Shown: in pieces, positions 10,641 to 20,262 of the stretch
How positions within the stretch are numbered: the first letter of the stretch is position 1
Layout of the letters: every line of letters begins with the position of its first letter
From: an uncultured Massilia sp.
Lineage (GTDB): Bacteria > Pseudomonadota > Gammaproteobacteria > Burkholderiales > Burkholderiaceae_D
Reading direction: 5' to 3'
Assembly: GCA_913778765.1 (NCBI GenBank)
Contig: CAJYXO010000094.1
Span: forward strand, 24,260-88,259
Length of the DNA: 64,000 nt
Made by a program: the position numbers and the translations under genes
The notes under the pieces: generated by a model
Told to the model about the DNA's origin: nothing
Seen by the model: the letters and a program-made list of their open reading frames with translations, nothing else
Database searches by the model: none

Positions 10641-11598
10641 CCCGCAACTCAACAAGAACGGCGAGCTGCAGCACCTTCTCACCATCGAAGGCCTGCCGAA
10701 GTCCATCATCAACCACATCCTCGACACCGCATCGAGCTTCGTCGGCATTTCGGACCGCGAAGTCAAGAAGGTGCCGCTCATGCGCGGCAAGAGCGTGTTC
10801 AACCTGTTCTTCGAGAACTCGACGCGCACCCGCACCACCTTCGAGATCGCCTCCAAGCGCCTGTCGGCCGACGTCATCAACCTGAACATCGCGGCGTCTT
10901 CGACTTCGAAGGGCGAGTCGCTGCTCGACACGATCGACAACCTGGCGGCCATGCATGCCGACATGTTCGTGGTGCGCCACTCGCAGTCCGGCGCGCCCTA
11001 CCTGATCGCCAAGCACCTGAACGACACGAAGCAGAACCACGTGCACGTGGTGAATGCCGGCGACGGGCGCCATGCGCACCCTACCCAGGGCCTGCTCGAC
11101 ATGTACACCATCCGCCACTATAAAAAGGACTTCACGAACCTGCGCGTGGCGATCGTCGGCGACATCCTGCACAGCCGCGTGGCGCGTTCGGACATCCACG
11201 CGCTGACCACGCTGGGCGTGCCGGAAGTGCGCGCGATCGGCCCGCACACCCTGCTGCCGGGCGGCCTGGAACAGATGGGCGTGCGCGTGTTCACGAACAT
11301 CGAAGAGGGCCTGAAGGACGTCGACGTGATCATCATGCTGCGCCTGCAGAACGAGCGCATGTCGGGCGCGCTGCTGCCGTCGGCCGGCGAATACTTCAAG
11401 AGCTACGGCCTGACGCCGGAGCGCCTGGCGCTGGCCGCACCTGGCGCGATCGTCATGCACCCGGGACCGATGAACCGCGGCGTCGAGATCGACTCGGCGG
11501 TCGCGGATGGCGCGCAGGCGGTGATCCTGCCGCAGGTGACCTTCGGCATCGCGGTACGCATGGCGGTGATGAGCATTGTGGCGGGGACGCAGGGATGA
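10633..11598 (+). CDS. pyrB: Aspartate carbamoyltransferase catalytic subunit
   Basis: 321 residues from the ATG at 10633, which gives a normal family start; an upstream extension in the same frame lies inside pyrR and is rejected. Carbamoyl-phosphate-binding [13 protein letters not shown] is at about residues 57-69, [12 protein letters not shown] follows, and [10 protein letters not shown] is near the C-terminus. It condenses carbamoyl phosphate and aspartate, the committed step of UMP synthesis. No pyrI regulatory chain is adjacent. Instead the partner is the non-catalytic dihydroorotase encoded next (4-base overlap), the arrangement of Pseudomonas-type dodecameric enzymes. Confidence 0.97.
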   Translation: MHNPQLNKNGELQHLLTIEGLPKSIINHILDTASSFVGISDREVKKVPLMRGKSVFNLFFENSTRTRTTFEIASKRLSADVINLNIAASSTSKGESLLDTIDNLAAMHADMFVVRHSQSGAPYLIAKHLNDTKQNHVHVVNAGDGRHAHPTQGLLDMYTIRHYKKDFTNLRVAIVGDILHSRVARSDIHALTTLGVPEVRAIGPHTLLPGGLEQMGVRVFTNIEEGLKDVDVIIMLRLQNERMSGALLPSAGEYFKSYGLTPERLALAAPGAIVMHPGPMNRGVEIDSAVADGAQAVILPQVTFGIAVRMAVMSIVAGTQG

Positions 11599-12884
11599 AA
11601 CTACATATCAAGAACGGCCGGGTGATCGACCCGGCAAACGGCATCGACGCCGTGCAGGACCTGTACATCGCCGACGGCAGGATCGCCGCCGTGGGCAGCG
11701 CACCCGCCGGCTTCGAAGCCGGGCGCAGCATCGACGCGTCCGGCCTGGTGGTGGCGCCCGGCCTGGTCGACCTGTCGGCGCGCCTGCGCGAACCGGGCTA
11801 CGAATACAAGGCCACGCTGGAATCGGAGATGCGGGCGGCGATGCAGGGCGGCGTGACCACCCTGGTGTGCCCGCCCGACACCGACCCGGTGCTCGACGAG
11901 CCGGGCCTGGTCGAGATGCTCAAGCACCGCGCGCGCATCCTGAACCAGGCCAACGTGCACCCGCTGGGCGCGCTGACCGTCGGCCTGAAGGGCAAGGCCC
12001 TGACCGAGATGGCCGAGCTGACCGAGGCCGGCTGCATCGGCTTTGCCCAGGCCGAGGAGCCGATCGAGGACACCACCGTGCTGCTGCGCGCCCTGCAGTA
12101 TGCCAAGACCTTCGGCTACACCGTCTGGCTGCGCCCGCAGGATCCGCACATCGGCCGCGGCGGCATCGCCCACGCCGGGCCGCTGGCATCGCGCATGGGC
12201 CTGTCGGGCGTGCCGGTGATGTCCGAGACCATCGCCCTGCACACCATCTTCGAGCTGATGCGCGCATCGGGCGCGCGCGTGCACCTGTGCCGCATTTCGT
12301 CGGCCGCCGCGCTGGACCTGATCCGCGCCGCCAAGCAGGAAGGGCTGCCGGTCACCTGCGACGTCGGCGTGCACCACCTGCACATGACCGACGCCGACAT
12401 CGGCTTCTTCGACCCCAATGCGCGCCTGACGCCGCCGCTGCGCAGCCAGCGCGACCGCGAAGCGATCCGCGCGGCGCTGCTGGATGGGACGGTCGATGCC
12501 GTCTGCTCCGATCACACCCCGGTCGACGACGACGAGAAGCTGCTGCCCTTCGCCGAAGCCTCGCCCGGCGCCACCGGCCTGGAACTGCTGCTGTCCCTGA
12601 TGCTGAAGTGGGCCGACGAGCAGCATGGCAGCAAGGATGCGCTGGCGCAGGCGCTGGCCAAGGTCACCCACGAGCCGGCGCGGACGGCCGGCCTGCCGGC
12701 GGGGACGCTGTCGGTGGGCGCGAATGCCGACGTGGTCATCTTCGACCCGCAGGTGCGCTGGCAGGTGGCGCCGGCCGTGCTGGCCAGCCAGGGCAAGCAC
12801 ACGCCTTTCCTCGGCTACGAGCTGACCGGGCAGGTGAAGGCGACCGTGGTCGCCGGCCACCTGGCCTGGGAGCGCCGCGCCTGA
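11595..12884 (+). CDS. Non-catalytic dihydroorotase-like subunit (PyrC'/PyrX)
   Basis: 429 residues, class I dihydroorotase fold (amidohydrolase superfamily). The metal-binding His-x-His normally preceding LREPG in active enzymes is replaced: the sequence reads [15 protein letters not shown], with no histidine. Other family features remain ([28 protein letters not shown]). Proteins of this kind encoded next to pyrB act as structural partners of aspartate transcarbamoylase and do not form dihydroorotate. The stop of pyrB and the start here overlap (ATGA), fitting coupled synthesis of a stoichiometric complex. An active dihydroorotase should be encoded elsewhere in the genome. Confidence 0.9.
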   Translation: MKLHIKNGRVIDPANGIDAVQDLYIADGRIAAVGSAPAGFEAGRSIDASGLVVAPGLVDLSARLREPGYEYKATLESEMRAAMQGGVTTLVCPPDTDPVLDEPGLVEMLKHRARILNQANVHPLGALTVGLKGKALTEMAELTEAGCIGFAQAEEPIEDTTVLLRALQYAKTFGYTVWLRPQDPHIGRGGIAHAGPLASRMGLSGVPVMSETIALHTIFELMRASGARVHLCRISSAAALDLIRAAKQEGLPVTCDVGVHHLHMTDADIGFFDPNARLTPPLRSQRDREAIRAALLDGTVDAVCSDHTPVDDDEKLLPFAEASPGATGLELLLSLMLKWADEQHGSKDALAQALAKVTHEPARTAGLPAGTLSVGANADVVIFDPQVRWQVAPAVLASQGKHTPFLGYELTGQVKATVVAGHLAWERRA

Positions 12885-12894
12885 CCGGCAGCCG

Positions 12895-13641
12895 GTGAAC
12901 ATCCGGCTCGGCTGGCGCCTCGCGCGCCTGATCCTCCACCTGCTGCAAGGCCTCGCCACCTGCGCGCTGGTCTTTCCCTGGGCCGGCGCGCGGCTGCGCG
13001 AAGGCCTGGTGCGGCGCTGGTCGGCGCGCCTGCTGCGCATCTGCCGGGTGGAGGTCGAACGCCAGTCCGGCGCGGCAGCGCTCCGGCATGCGCTGATCGT
13101 GTCGAACCACATCTCCTGGCTCGACATCTTCGTCATCAATTCCCTGCATCCCTGCCGCTTCGTGGCCAAGGCCGAAATCCGCGCCTGGCCGGTGCTCGGC
13201 TGGCTGGTGGCCCAGGCCGGCACCGTGTTCATCGCGCGCGGCAGCCGGCGCGACCTGCGCCACATCTTCAAGGGCCTGGTCGATGCGCTGGCCCAGCACC
13301 AGCGCGTGGCCTTCTTCCCGGAAGGGACCACGGCCAGCCAGGGCAATCTGCTGCCCTTCCACGCCAACCTGTTCGAAGCGGCGATCGATGCGAAGGCGCC
13401 GGTGCAGCCGGTGGCGCTGGCGTATGTCGACCGCAGCGGCGGCTGGCACCCGGCGGTCGACTACACCGGCGAGACCACCTTCGTCGACAGCATCCTGCGC
13501 ATCATTGGCGGCGAACCCGTGATCGCGCGCGTGAGCTGCCTGGCGCCGATCGAAGGGGCGGGCGCGCACCGGCGCGAGCTGGCGCAGGCGGCGCATGCGG
13601 CGATCGCGGCGGCGCTGGGGGTGGTGGAGAGCGCGGAGTGA
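12895..13641 (+). CDS. 1-acyl-sn-glycerol-3-phosphate acyltransferase family protein
   Basis: 248 residues with a GTG start 10 bases after pyrC'. The catalytic HxxxxD box is NHISWLD and the substrate-binding FFPEGTT is also present, followed by VQPVALAYVD. A hydrophobic N-terminal segment (LARLILHLLQGLATCALVFPWAG) suggests membrane attachment. The enzyme should acylate lysophosphatidic acid or a related lysolipid at the inner membrane. It looks like the last gene of the yqgE-pyr operon. A second, more PlsC-like acyltransferase is at 21836-22567, so this one may have a different lipid substrate, for example an ornithine lipid. Confidence 0.85.
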   Translation: MNIRLGWRLARLILHLLQGLATCALVFPWAGARLREGLVRRWSARLLRICRVEVERQSGAAALRHALIVSNHISWLDIFVINSLHPCRFVAKAEIRAWPVLGWLVAQAGTVFIARGSRRDLRHIFKGLVDALAQHQRVAFFPEGTTASQGNLLPFHANLFEAAIDAKAPVQPVALAYVDRSGGWHPAVDYTGETTFVDSILRIIGGEPVIARVSCLAPIEGAGAHRRELAQAAHAAIAAALGVVESAE

Positions 13642-13644
13642 TGC

Positions 13645-13671
13645 CGTCATTCCCGCTTTCGCGAGGATGAC
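13645..13671. repeat. Half-copy of REP-like palindrome
   Basis: GTCAT-TCCCGC-TTTC-GCGAGGATGAC is an imperfect hairpin right after the acyltransferase stop codon and before the convergent apaH stop. Its sequence resembles one arm of the inverted repeats at 27994-28079 and 31893-31973. It may serve as a bidirectional terminator. Confidence 0.6.
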
Positions 13672-13676
13672 AGCGG

Positions 13677-14531
13677 CTACTTCTTCCCGCCGTGCTCGCG
13701 GTACTCCGGACAATCCACCTGCAGCAAGCCGCGGTCGTCCAGGCACACGGCAGTCAGCTTCCCACCCCACACGCAGCCGCTGTCCAGTCCCACCAGGTTC
13801 GGGCGCAGCACCAGGCCCAGCGCCGACCAGTGGCCGAACACCACGGTGACGTCGGCGGTGCGGCGGCCCGGTACGTCGAACCATGGCAGCAGGTCCGAGC
13901 CCTCGGGGCCCTTGTCGCTTTCCTTGTGCAGGAAATCCATGCGGCCATCCGGCCAGCACAGGCGCATGCGGGTGAGGGCATTGACGATGCAGCGCAGGCG
14001 CGGGATGCCGGTCAGGGCGTCGTCCCAGCGGTCCGGCTCGTTGCCGTACATCTGCGCCAGGAAATCGGCCCAGCCGTCGCCGCGCAGCACCGTCTCGACC
14101 TCGGCCGCGAGCTGCATGGTCTGCGTGGCCGTCCATTGCGGCGGCACGCCTGCATGGACCAGCAGATGCGCATCCACGAACATCGCCAGCGGACGCCGGC
14201 GCAGCCAGGCGACCAGCTCGTCCAGATCGGGGGCGGCCAGGATGTCGTCAAGGGTGTCCGAGCGGCTGGCTTTCTGTACGCCGGCCGCCACCGCCAGCAA
14301 ATGCAGGTCGTGGTTGCCGAGCAGGGCTTCGACACGCCCACCGCTGGTTTCCGACAGCGTCTTCATATGCCGCAGGGCCGCCAGCGATTCCGGTCCGCGG
14401 TTGATCAGGTCGCCGACGAACAGAATGCGCGCTTCGTCGATCGCGTGCGCGTCGGCGGCGATTTTTTCCAGCAGCAGGCCGGCTTCATGGGCGCACCCCT
14501 GCAGGTCGCCGATCACATAGGTTTTCATCAT
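13677..14531 (-). CDS. apaH: Bis(5'-nucleosyl)-tetraphosphatase (symmetrical), ApaH
   Basis: 284 residues. The metallophosphatase motifs are all present near the N-terminus: [17 protein letters not shown] and [10 protein letters not shown], then HAGVPPQW, with FGHWSALGL in the C-terminal half. It splits Ap4A into two ADP and can remove NpN caps from RNA. It is transcribed alone toward the pyr operon. Two adjacent ATG codons (14531 and 14528) are possible starts. Confidence 0.95.
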   Translation of the reverse strand: MMKTYVIGDLQGCAHEAGLLLEKIAADAHAIDEARILFVGDLINRGPESLAALRHMKTLSETSGGRVEALLGNHDLHLLAVAAGVQKASRSDTLDDILAAPDLDELVAWLRRRPLAMFVDAHLLVHAGVPPQWTATQTMQLAAEVETVLRGDGWADFLAQMYGNEPDRWDDALTGIPRLRCIVNALTRMRLCWPDGRMDFLHKESDKGPEGSDLLPWFDVPGRRTADVTVVFGHWSALGLVLRPNLVGLDSGCVWGGKLTAVCLDDRGLLQVDCPEYREHGGKK

Positions 14532-14817
14532 GGGACGATATTAATGTATGTGGCGGATTCCATGCAGGGTCCGTCGTTGTTCATTTCCAAATGTAACTAG
14601 TCGAGCGTACGCAGGCGGGGCCGGGGAAAATGCCGATTTCCGTCAATCGGATCGCAGTCGCTACGCGTAAACTGCTGAGATCCGGGACCACGGCCCTAAT
14701 CCAGTACAATGGAAGTTTGCCGCAGCGCGAAACGCGAATCGAATCGCCGACAGCCGCCATATATCGATCGGCTGTGCGCGGCGCGCCTTGCCGGCTATTG
14801 CATCTGAAGAATAATAA
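14532..14817. other. Intergenic region between apaH and the sugar-phosphate transferase
   Basis: 286 bases between divergent genes. No credible coding sequence is seen. A TACAAT hexamer near 14703 could be a -10 element for the downstream gene, but no good -35 is spaced from it. Confidence 0.4.
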
Positions 14818-15912
14818 ATGTTTTCATTCCTTGTGAGCTTTGTCGCGTCTGCATTGCTGACCCTGCTGGTCATCAAGCATTCGAAATTGCACGGCCCTGC
14901 GCTCGACAACAATTTCAGCGGCGTTCAAAAAGTCCATGCGCATGACGTGGCGCGGATCGGCGGGCTGCCGATTTTCCTGGCAGTGGCGCTCAGTGCAGGG
15001 ATTTCGGCATGGCGCGAGCCCACGCTCGGTTATTGGCTGCTGGCGCTGCTGGTGTGCTCGTCGATCGCCTTCGCCGGCGGCATCGTCGAAGACTATACGG
15101 GTAAAGTGCGGCCATCGCGGCGCCTGGTATTAACCATGATCGCGGCCCTGCTCGGATATCTGGTGCTGGATGCGAAAATCGCGCGGCTGGATATGCCCTT
15201 CATGAGCTGGACCCTGATCTCGCCGTGGATCGTGCTGCCGGTGACGGTGATGGCGGTGGCCGGGATCGCGAATGCGGTAAATATCATCGACGGCTTCAAT
15301 GGCCTGGCCAGCGTGGTCACGATCTTCATGCTGGTGTCGCTCGCTTATGTCGCCTGGCAGGTGGGGGACATGTTCGTGCTGGTGTCGGCGCTGACGGTGG
15401 CCGGCGCCACCGCCGGCTTCCTGATCTGGAATTATCCGGTCGGCCTGATTTTCCTCGGCGACGGCGGCGCCTACTTCATCGGCTTCATGCTGGGCGAGCT
15501 CGCCATGTTGCTGGTGATGCGCAATCCTACGGTGTCGACCTGGTATGCCGCATTACTGTTGATTTATCCCGCTTTCGAAACCCTGTTTTCTGCTTATCGT
15601 CGCATGTTTGTGCGCGGTAAATCGCCGGCTATGCCCGATGGCATTCACCTGCACAGCCTGATTTTCAGACGCATCGTGCAATGGACGGTCGGCCCCAAGG
15701 AAGCGCGCGCACTGATGAAACGGAATGCGCGCACTTCCCCTTACTTGTGGCTGTTTTCATTGACGGCGGTTATTCCGGCAACCGTGTTCTGGCGGAATAC
15801 CGGACCTCTGATATTCTTCTGTTTGTTGTTCGTTATCAGTTACGTCTGGTTGTACGCGCGTATTGTTCGATTCAAGTCCCCGCGTTGGCTCATTTGGAAC
15901 AAAAAAAGCTAA
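14818..15912 (+). CDS. WecA/TagO-type polyprenyl-phosphate sugar-1-phosphate transferase
   Basis: 364 residues, largely hydrophobic with about ten membrane segments. Family motifs are HAHDVARIGGLPIF, GIVEDYTGKVRPSRR (the DD-like Mg/substrate loop), AVNIIDGFNGLA and FLGDGGAYFIGF. Such enzymes move GlcNAc-1-P or a related sugar phosphate from a UDP-sugar to undecaprenyl phosphate at the inner membrane, starting O-antigen, enterobacterial common antigen or exopolysaccharide synthesis. GC content is slightly lower than its neighbours at the 3' end. It stands next to an LPS core block, which fits a role in surface glycan initiation. The exact sugar cannot be told from sequence. Confidence 0.85.
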   Translation: MFSFLVSFVASALLTLLVIKHSKLHGPALDNNFSGVQKVHAHDVARIGGLPIFLAVALSAGISAWREPTLGYWLLALLVCSSIAFAGGIVEDYTGKVRPSRRLVLTMIAALLGYLVLDAKIARLDMPFMSWTLISPWIVLPVTVMAVAGIANAVNIIDGFNGLASVVTIFMLVSLAYVAWQVGDMFVLVSALTVAGATAGFLIWNYPVGLIFLGDGGAYFIGFMLGELAMLLVMRNPTVSTWYAALLLIYPAFETLFSAYRRMFVRGKSPAMPDGIHLHSLIFRRIVQWTVGPKEARALMKRNARTSPYLWLFSLTAVIPATVFWRNTGPLIFFCLLFVISYVWLYARIVRFKSPRWLIWNKKS

Positions 15913-15997
15913 CAGAAAATTACAGATAGTGTATATTGCAACAATTGGTGAGATTTCGGTGAAATCTGTTTAACTTAACATTCATAAAGGAACGATA

Positions 15998-16330
15998 ATG
16001 GATCTGTCTAATATGTCCTTGGGCGATTTGCGTAACCTGCAGGAGCAGATCAAGCAGGAAATGAAACAGCGCGAGCATCAGGAAGTGCAAAAAGCGCGTG
16101 AACAGATCATGGCAATCGCGCAGAGCGTTGGCGTTCCCCTGAAAGACCTGATGGCTGCAGGCGGCCGTAGCGGCAAAGGCGGCAAATCGGGCGCGGGCGC
16201 CGGTTCGGTGGCCGTTCGTTTCCGTAATCCTGACAATGAATCCCAGCAGTGGACCGGCCGCGGCCGCCAGCCGAAATGGGTGAAGGAATGGGTCGAAGGC
16301 GGTAAGTCGCTCGACAAACTGCGCGTCTGA
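15998..16330 (+). CDS. H-NS family nucleoid-associated protein
   Basis: 110 residues. The N-terminal half is a charged helical oligomerisation region (MSLGDLRNLQEQIKQEMKQREHQEVQKAREQIMAIA in pattern). A glycine- and lysine-rich linker follows. The C-terminal DNA-binding motif is WTGRGRQPKWVKEWVEGGKSLDKL, the usual H-NS/MvaT-type betaproteobacterial form. Such proteins bind AT-rich DNA and silence acquired genes. The AAAGGAAC ribosome binding site is clear and the leader is AT-rich. Several H-NS paralogues are usual in this group. Confidence 0.92.
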   Translation: MDLSNMSLGDLRNLQEQIKQEMKQREHQEVQKAREQIMAIAQSVGVPLKDLMAAGGRSGKGGKSGAGAGSVAVRFRNPDNESQQWTGRGRQPKWVKEWVEGGKSLDKLRV

Positions 16331-16339
16331 TCCAATCCC

Positions 16340-16380
16340 GCGTTCGCCGCCGCTGAATCCGCGGTGGCGGAATGCGCGGC
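16340..16380 (+). terminator. Possible terminator after the H-NS gene
   Basis: TTCGCCGCCGC pairs with GCGGTGGCGGAA across a seven-base loop, about ten bases after the stop codon; a short T-run (CTTTTA) follows at some distance. The stem contains one bulge, so this is a moderate call. Confidence 0.4.
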
Positions 16381-16579
16381 ATCTTTTAATCGGGATTTCT
16401 CCCGCGTCATTCCTCGACATTCGTCAATTCAGGCAGGAAGAATTTCCTGTTTCGATCATTGCGCACGCTAGCGTGCAGCGTTCCCAAGCTCCCTGCTTGC
16501 CATTACAATGGCTGCTCTTTTGCCAAGCGATTGCGGGCATGCCGATTCACGCCAATTCATCTCACATCAAGGTATAGCA

Positions 16580-17962
16580 ATGGTCTCTCTTTCGAAAACG
16601 ATATTCAAGGCTTATGACATTCGCGGCGTGCTGGGCAGCACGCTGGACGCCGGCATCGCGAGGAAGATCGGCCAGGCCTTCGGCGCCGCAGCGCTGGCGA
16701 AGGGCGAGCGCAAGGTCGTGATCGGCCGCGACGGCCGCCTGTCCGGCCCGGAGCTGGCAGCCAGCCTGGCCGACGGCCTGCGCGAAGCGGGCGTCGACGT
16801 GATCGACCTGGGCATGGTCGCCACCCCGATGGTGTATTTCGCCACCAACGTGCTGGATGCGCGCAGCGGCATCATGGTCACCGGCAGCCACAACCCGCCC
16901 GACTACAACGGTTTCAAGATGGTGCTGGCCGGCGAAGCGATCTACGGCGACGCCATCCAGGGCTTGTACGAATCCATCGCGCGCGGCGATTTCGCACCGG
17001 CTGCCAGCCAGGGCGGCTACACCACCCACGATATCAAGGACGCCTACATCCAGCGCATCGCCGGCGACGTCAAGATCGCCCGTCCGATCAAGATCGCGGT
17101 CGATGCCGGTAACGGCGTGGCCGGCGCTTTCGTCGGCGAGCTGTATCGCGCCATGGGCTGCGAGGTGACGGAACTGTTCTGCGAAGTCGACGGCCACTTC
17201 CCGAACCACCACCCGGACCCGGCGCACCCGGAAAACCTGGAAGACCTGATCCGCGCCGTGCAGACCACCGACGTCGAGCTGGGACTGGCATTCGACGGCG
17301 ACGGCGACCGTCTCGGCGTCGTCACCAAGGATGGCCAGATCATCTTCCCGGACCGCCAGATGATGCTGTTCTCCGCCGACGTCCTGTCGCGCAACCCGGG
17401 CGCCGAAATCCTCTACGACGTCAAGTGCACCCGCCACCTCGGCCCATGGATCGAGCAGCACGGCGGCCGTCCGCTGATGTGGAAGACCGGCCACTCGCTG
17501 GTCAAGGCCAAGCTGAAGGAAACCGGCGCCCCGCTGGGCGGCGAGATGAGCGGCCACATCTTCTGGAAGGACCGCTGGTTCGGCTTCGACGACGGCCTCT
17601 ACACCGGCGCGCGCCTGCTCGAGATCCTGACGAAGAGCGCCGATCCGTCCGCGGTGCTGAACGCGCTGCCGAAGGCGAGCAGCACGCCGGAACTGCACCT
17701 GCACCTGCAGGAAGGCGAGAATTTCGCGCTGATCGAGAAGCTGCGCAAGGAAGCCGAGTTCCCCGGCGCCGATCGCGTGGTCGACATCGACGGCCTGCGC
17801 GTCGAGTACCCGGACGGCTTCGGCCTGGCGCGCGGCTCGAACACCACGCCGGTGGTGGTGCTGCGCTTCGAAGGCGAAACGCCGGAAGCCCTCGACCGCA
17901 TCCAGAAGGAATTCGCGCGCGTGATCCTGGCCGCCAAGCCGGATGCCGAGCTGCCGTTCTGA
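16580..17962 (+). CDS. Phosphomannomutase/phosphoglucomutase (AlgC/ManB type)
   Basis: 460 residues from the ATG at 16580, chosen because MVSLSKTIFKAYDIRGVLG is the family N-terminus and AAGG precedes it; the longer frame upstream is untranslated leader. The catalytic phosphoserine loop GIMVTGSHNPPDYNG, the metal loop DGDGDRLGVV, the sugar-binding GEMSGHIFWKD and the phosphate-binding C-terminal RGSNTTPVVVLRFEG are all present. It interconverts hexose-6-P and hexose-1-P, supplying GDP-mannose and UDP-glucose pathways. Its stop overlaps the waaC start by one base, so it is co-translated with LPS core genes. Confidence 0.93.
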   Translation: MVSLSKTIFKAYDIRGVLGSTLDAGIARKIGQAFGAAALAKGERKVVIGRDGRLSGPELAASLADGLREAGVDVIDLGMVATPMVYFATNVLDARSGIMVTGSHNPPDYNGFKMVLAGEAIYGDAIQGLYESIARGDFAPAASQGGYTTHDIKDAYIQRIAGDVKIARPIKIAVDAGNGVAGAFVGELYRAMGCEVTELFCEVDGHFPNHHPDPAHPENLEDLIRAVQTTDVELGLAFDGDGDRLGVVTKDGQIIFPDRQMMLFSADVLSRNPGAEILYDVKCTRHLGPWIEQHGGRPLMWKTGHSLVKAKLKETGAPLGGEMSGHIFWKDRWFGFDDGLYTGARLLEILTKSADPSAVLNALPKASSTPELHLHLQEGENFALIEKLRKEAEFPGADRVVDIDGLRVEYPDGFGLARGSNTTPVVVLRFEGETPEALDRIQKEFARVILAAKPDAELPF

Positions 17963-18942
17963 TGAAGATCCTGCTGGTGCGGGTCTCGTCGCTGGGCGAC
18001 GTCCTGCACAACCTGCCGATGGTGGCCGACATCCTGCGCCACCATCCCGGCGCCCGGATCGACTGGGTGGTCGAAGAGGGCTACGTCAGCCTGGTGCGCC
18101 TGAATCCGCATGTGCGCAAGGTGATTCCCTTCGCGCTGCGGCGCTGGAAAAAAGGGCTCAAGGATAAAGCCGTACGCGCCGAAGTCCGCGCCTTCTTCCG
18201 CGACCTGCGCGCCGAACAGTACGACTACGTTTTCGATACCCAGGGCCTGATCAAGACCGGCATCATCATGGCCGCCGCGCGCGTGCGCCCCGGCGGCCAG
18301 AAGATCGGCATGGCCAACGGCACCGAGGATTCCGGCTACGAAGGCGCCTCGCGCATTTTCCACAGCCGCAGCATCCCGGTGGCGCTGCGCACCCATGCGG
18401 TCGAGCGCGGCCGCCAGGTGGCTGCGCAGGCCATGGGCTATGCCATCGACAGCCCGCCCGACTTCGGCCTGCCGGCCCCCGACCCCGTTGAACGTCCGGC
18501 CTGGATGCCGGCGGAAGACTACGCCGTGTTCTTCCACGGGACGGCGCGCGATGCGAAAAAATGGCCGGCCGCCGACTGGATCGCGCTGGGCCAGGCGCTG
18601 GCGCCGCTGCGCATCCTGCTGCCATGGGGCTCGGCCGCGGAAAAGGAAGAAGCCGAACGGCTGGCCGCGGCGCTGCCGAATGCGCGCGTGCTGCCCAGGC
18701 TGTCGATGATGGACGCGGTCGAGCTGGCGCGCCATGCCGCGCTGGCGGTCGGCGTCGATACCGGCCTGACCCACATCGCCGCGGCTTTCGTGCGGCCGAC
18801 CGTCGAGATCTATTGCGACTCGCCGCGCTGGAAGACCGAGGGCAACTGGTCGCCGCGCATCGTGAACCTGGGCGACACCGGCCAGCCGCCGACGGTGGAC
18901 GAGGTGGTGGCGGCGGCGCGCCGCCTGCTGGAGAAGGCTTGA
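17962..18942 (+). CDS. waaC: Lipopolysaccharide heptosyltransferase I (WaaC)
   Basis: 326 residues from the ATG at 17962 (TGATG junction with the mutase gene). GT9-family features are MKILLVRVSSLGDVLHNLPMVADI at the N-terminus, FDTQGLIKTGIIM, FFHGTARDAKKWP, and GVDTGLTHIAAAFVRPTVEIY near the C-terminus. It adds the first L-glycero-D-manno-heptose to Kdo2-lipid A in the cytoplasm. gmhB, needed to make its heptose donor, is in this window at 22618-23178. It overlaps waaA by one base. Confidence 0.94.
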   Translation: MKILLVRVSSLGDVLHNLPMVADILRHHPGARIDWVVEEGYVSLVRLNPHVRKVIPFALRRWKKGLKDKAVRAEVRAFFRDLRAEQYDYVFDTQGLIKTGIIMAAARVRPGGQKIGMANGTEDSGYEGASRIFHSRSIPVALRTHAVERGRQVAAQAMGYAIDSPPDFGLPAPDPVERPAWMPAEDYAVFFHGTARDAKKWPAADWIALGQALAPLRILLPWGSAAEKEEAERLAAALPNARVLPRLSMMDAVELARHAALAVGVDTGLTHIAAAFVRPTVEIYCDSPRWKTEGNWSPRIVNLGDTGQPPTVDEVVAAARRLLEKA

Positions 18943-20216
18943 TGCGCCTGTTCTATTCCTTCATGTGGTGGCTGGCGCTGCCCCTGGTGCTGGGCCGTTT
19001 GTGGTGGCGCGGGCGCAAGGAGCCGGGCTATCGCAGGCATTGGGGCGAACGCCTCGGCTTTTACGGGCGCAAGCCGGGACCGGACCGGCAGCTGCGCCGT
19101 ACCTTCATGGTGCATGCGGTGTCGGTCGGCGAAACCCGCGCCGCCGAGCCGCTGGTCGAGGCCCTGCTGCGCGCCTGGCCCGACTGCCGCATCCTGCTGA
19201 CCCACATGACGCCGACCGGCCGCGCCACCGGCAAGGCCCTGTTCGAAAAACACGGCGAACGCGTCGTGCAGTCCTTCCTGCCCTACGATACCGGCTTCAT
19301 GGTCGGCCGCTTCCTGCGCCACTTCGAACCTGCCGTCTGCATCCTGATGGAGACCGAGGTGTGGCCGAATCTGATTGCCGGCTGCGCGGCCCACGAGGTG
19401 CCGGTGGCGCTGGTGAACGCGCGCCTGTCGGAACGCTCGCTGCGCCGCGGCCAGCGCTTTGGCGGCCTGATGATGGAAGCGGCGCGCGGCATCGCGCTGG
19501 CCGCGGCCCAGACCGAAGCGGACGCGGCCCGCATCGCCTCGCTCGGCGCGCCGAAGGTCGCCGTCACCGGCAGCATCAAGTTCGACGTGGTGCCGCCGGA
19601 TGCGGCGCTGCAGACCGGCGCCATGCTGCGCACGCGTTTTGCCGGGCGCCCGGTGCTGCTGTGCGCCTCCACCCGTGAAGGCGAGGAAGCGCTCATCCTC
19701 GACGCCTGGCGCGACCTGGCCGATAAGCCGACCGGCATGCTGCTCCTGCTGGTGCCGCGCCATCCGCAGCGTTTCGACGAGGTCGCGCGCATGGCCGAGG
19801 AACGTGGACTGAGCGTTGCGCGCAGATCGCAGCTGCCGCCGCAGGTGGACACCGACGTGCTGCTCGGCGATTCGATGGGCGAGATGTTCGCCTACTACGC
19901 GGCCTGCGACTGCGCCTTCATCGGCGGCAGCCTGCTGCCGCTGGGCGGCCAGAACCTGATCGAGGCCTGCGCCGTCGGCAAACCGGTGCTGGTGGGCGAG
20001 CACACGTTCAACTTCCTGCAGGCGACCGAGGAAGCGGTGGCCCTGGGCGCCGCCCTGCGCGTGCTGGACGCCGCGGCCCTGATGGGCGAGGCAGCCCGGC
20101 TGTTGCGCGACGATGCCGCCCGCGCAAGGATGGGTGAACAGGCTTTGACGTTCGCCGGGCTGCATCGTGGTGCGACCTTGCGCACTGTTGAACTCTTGCG
20201 ACAACTATTTCGTTAG
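18942..20216 (+). CDS. waaA: 3-deoxy-D-manno-octulosonic acid (Kdo) transferase
   Basis: 424 residues. A single N-terminal membrane anchor (LFYSFMWWLALPLVLGRLWW) precedes a GT30 domain with HAVSVGETRAAEPLVEALL, the glutamate-bearing LMETEVWPNLI, NARLSERS and the C-terminal GGSLLPLGGQNLIEACAVGKPVLVGEHTFNF. It transfers Kdo from CMP-Kdo to lipid IVA at the cytoplasmic face of the inner membrane, the step before WaaC. It starts one base inside the waaC stop codon, so the mutase, waaC and waaA form one coupled unit. Confidence 0.95.
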   Translation: MRLFYSFMWWLALPLVLGRLWWRGRKEPGYRRHWGERLGFYGRKPGPDRQLRRTFMVHAVSVGETRAAEPLVEALLRAWPDCRILLTHMTPTGRATGKALFEKHGERVVQSFLPYDTGFMVGRFLRHFEPAVCILMETEVWPNLIAGCAAHEVPVALVNARLSERSLRRGQRFGGLMMEAARGIALAAAQTEADAARIASLGAPKVAVTGSIKFDVVPPDAALQTGAMLRTRFAGRPVLLCASTREGEEALILDAWRDLADKPTGMLLLLVPRHPQRFDEVARMAEERGLSVARRSQLPPQVDTDVLLGDSMGEMFAYYAACDCAFIGGSLLPLGGQNLIEACAVGKPVLVGEHTFNFLQATEEAVALGAALRVLDAAALMGEAARLLRDDAARARMGEQALTFAGLHRGATLRTVELLRQLFR

Positions 20217-20262
20217 CTTTTGTTACCATTCTCCTTAGCTTGAATAACGAAAGGGGATGCAC

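Noticed and set aside
15240..15620. Alternative frame inside the sugar-phosphate transferase
   Set aside because: Shadow of the real gene.
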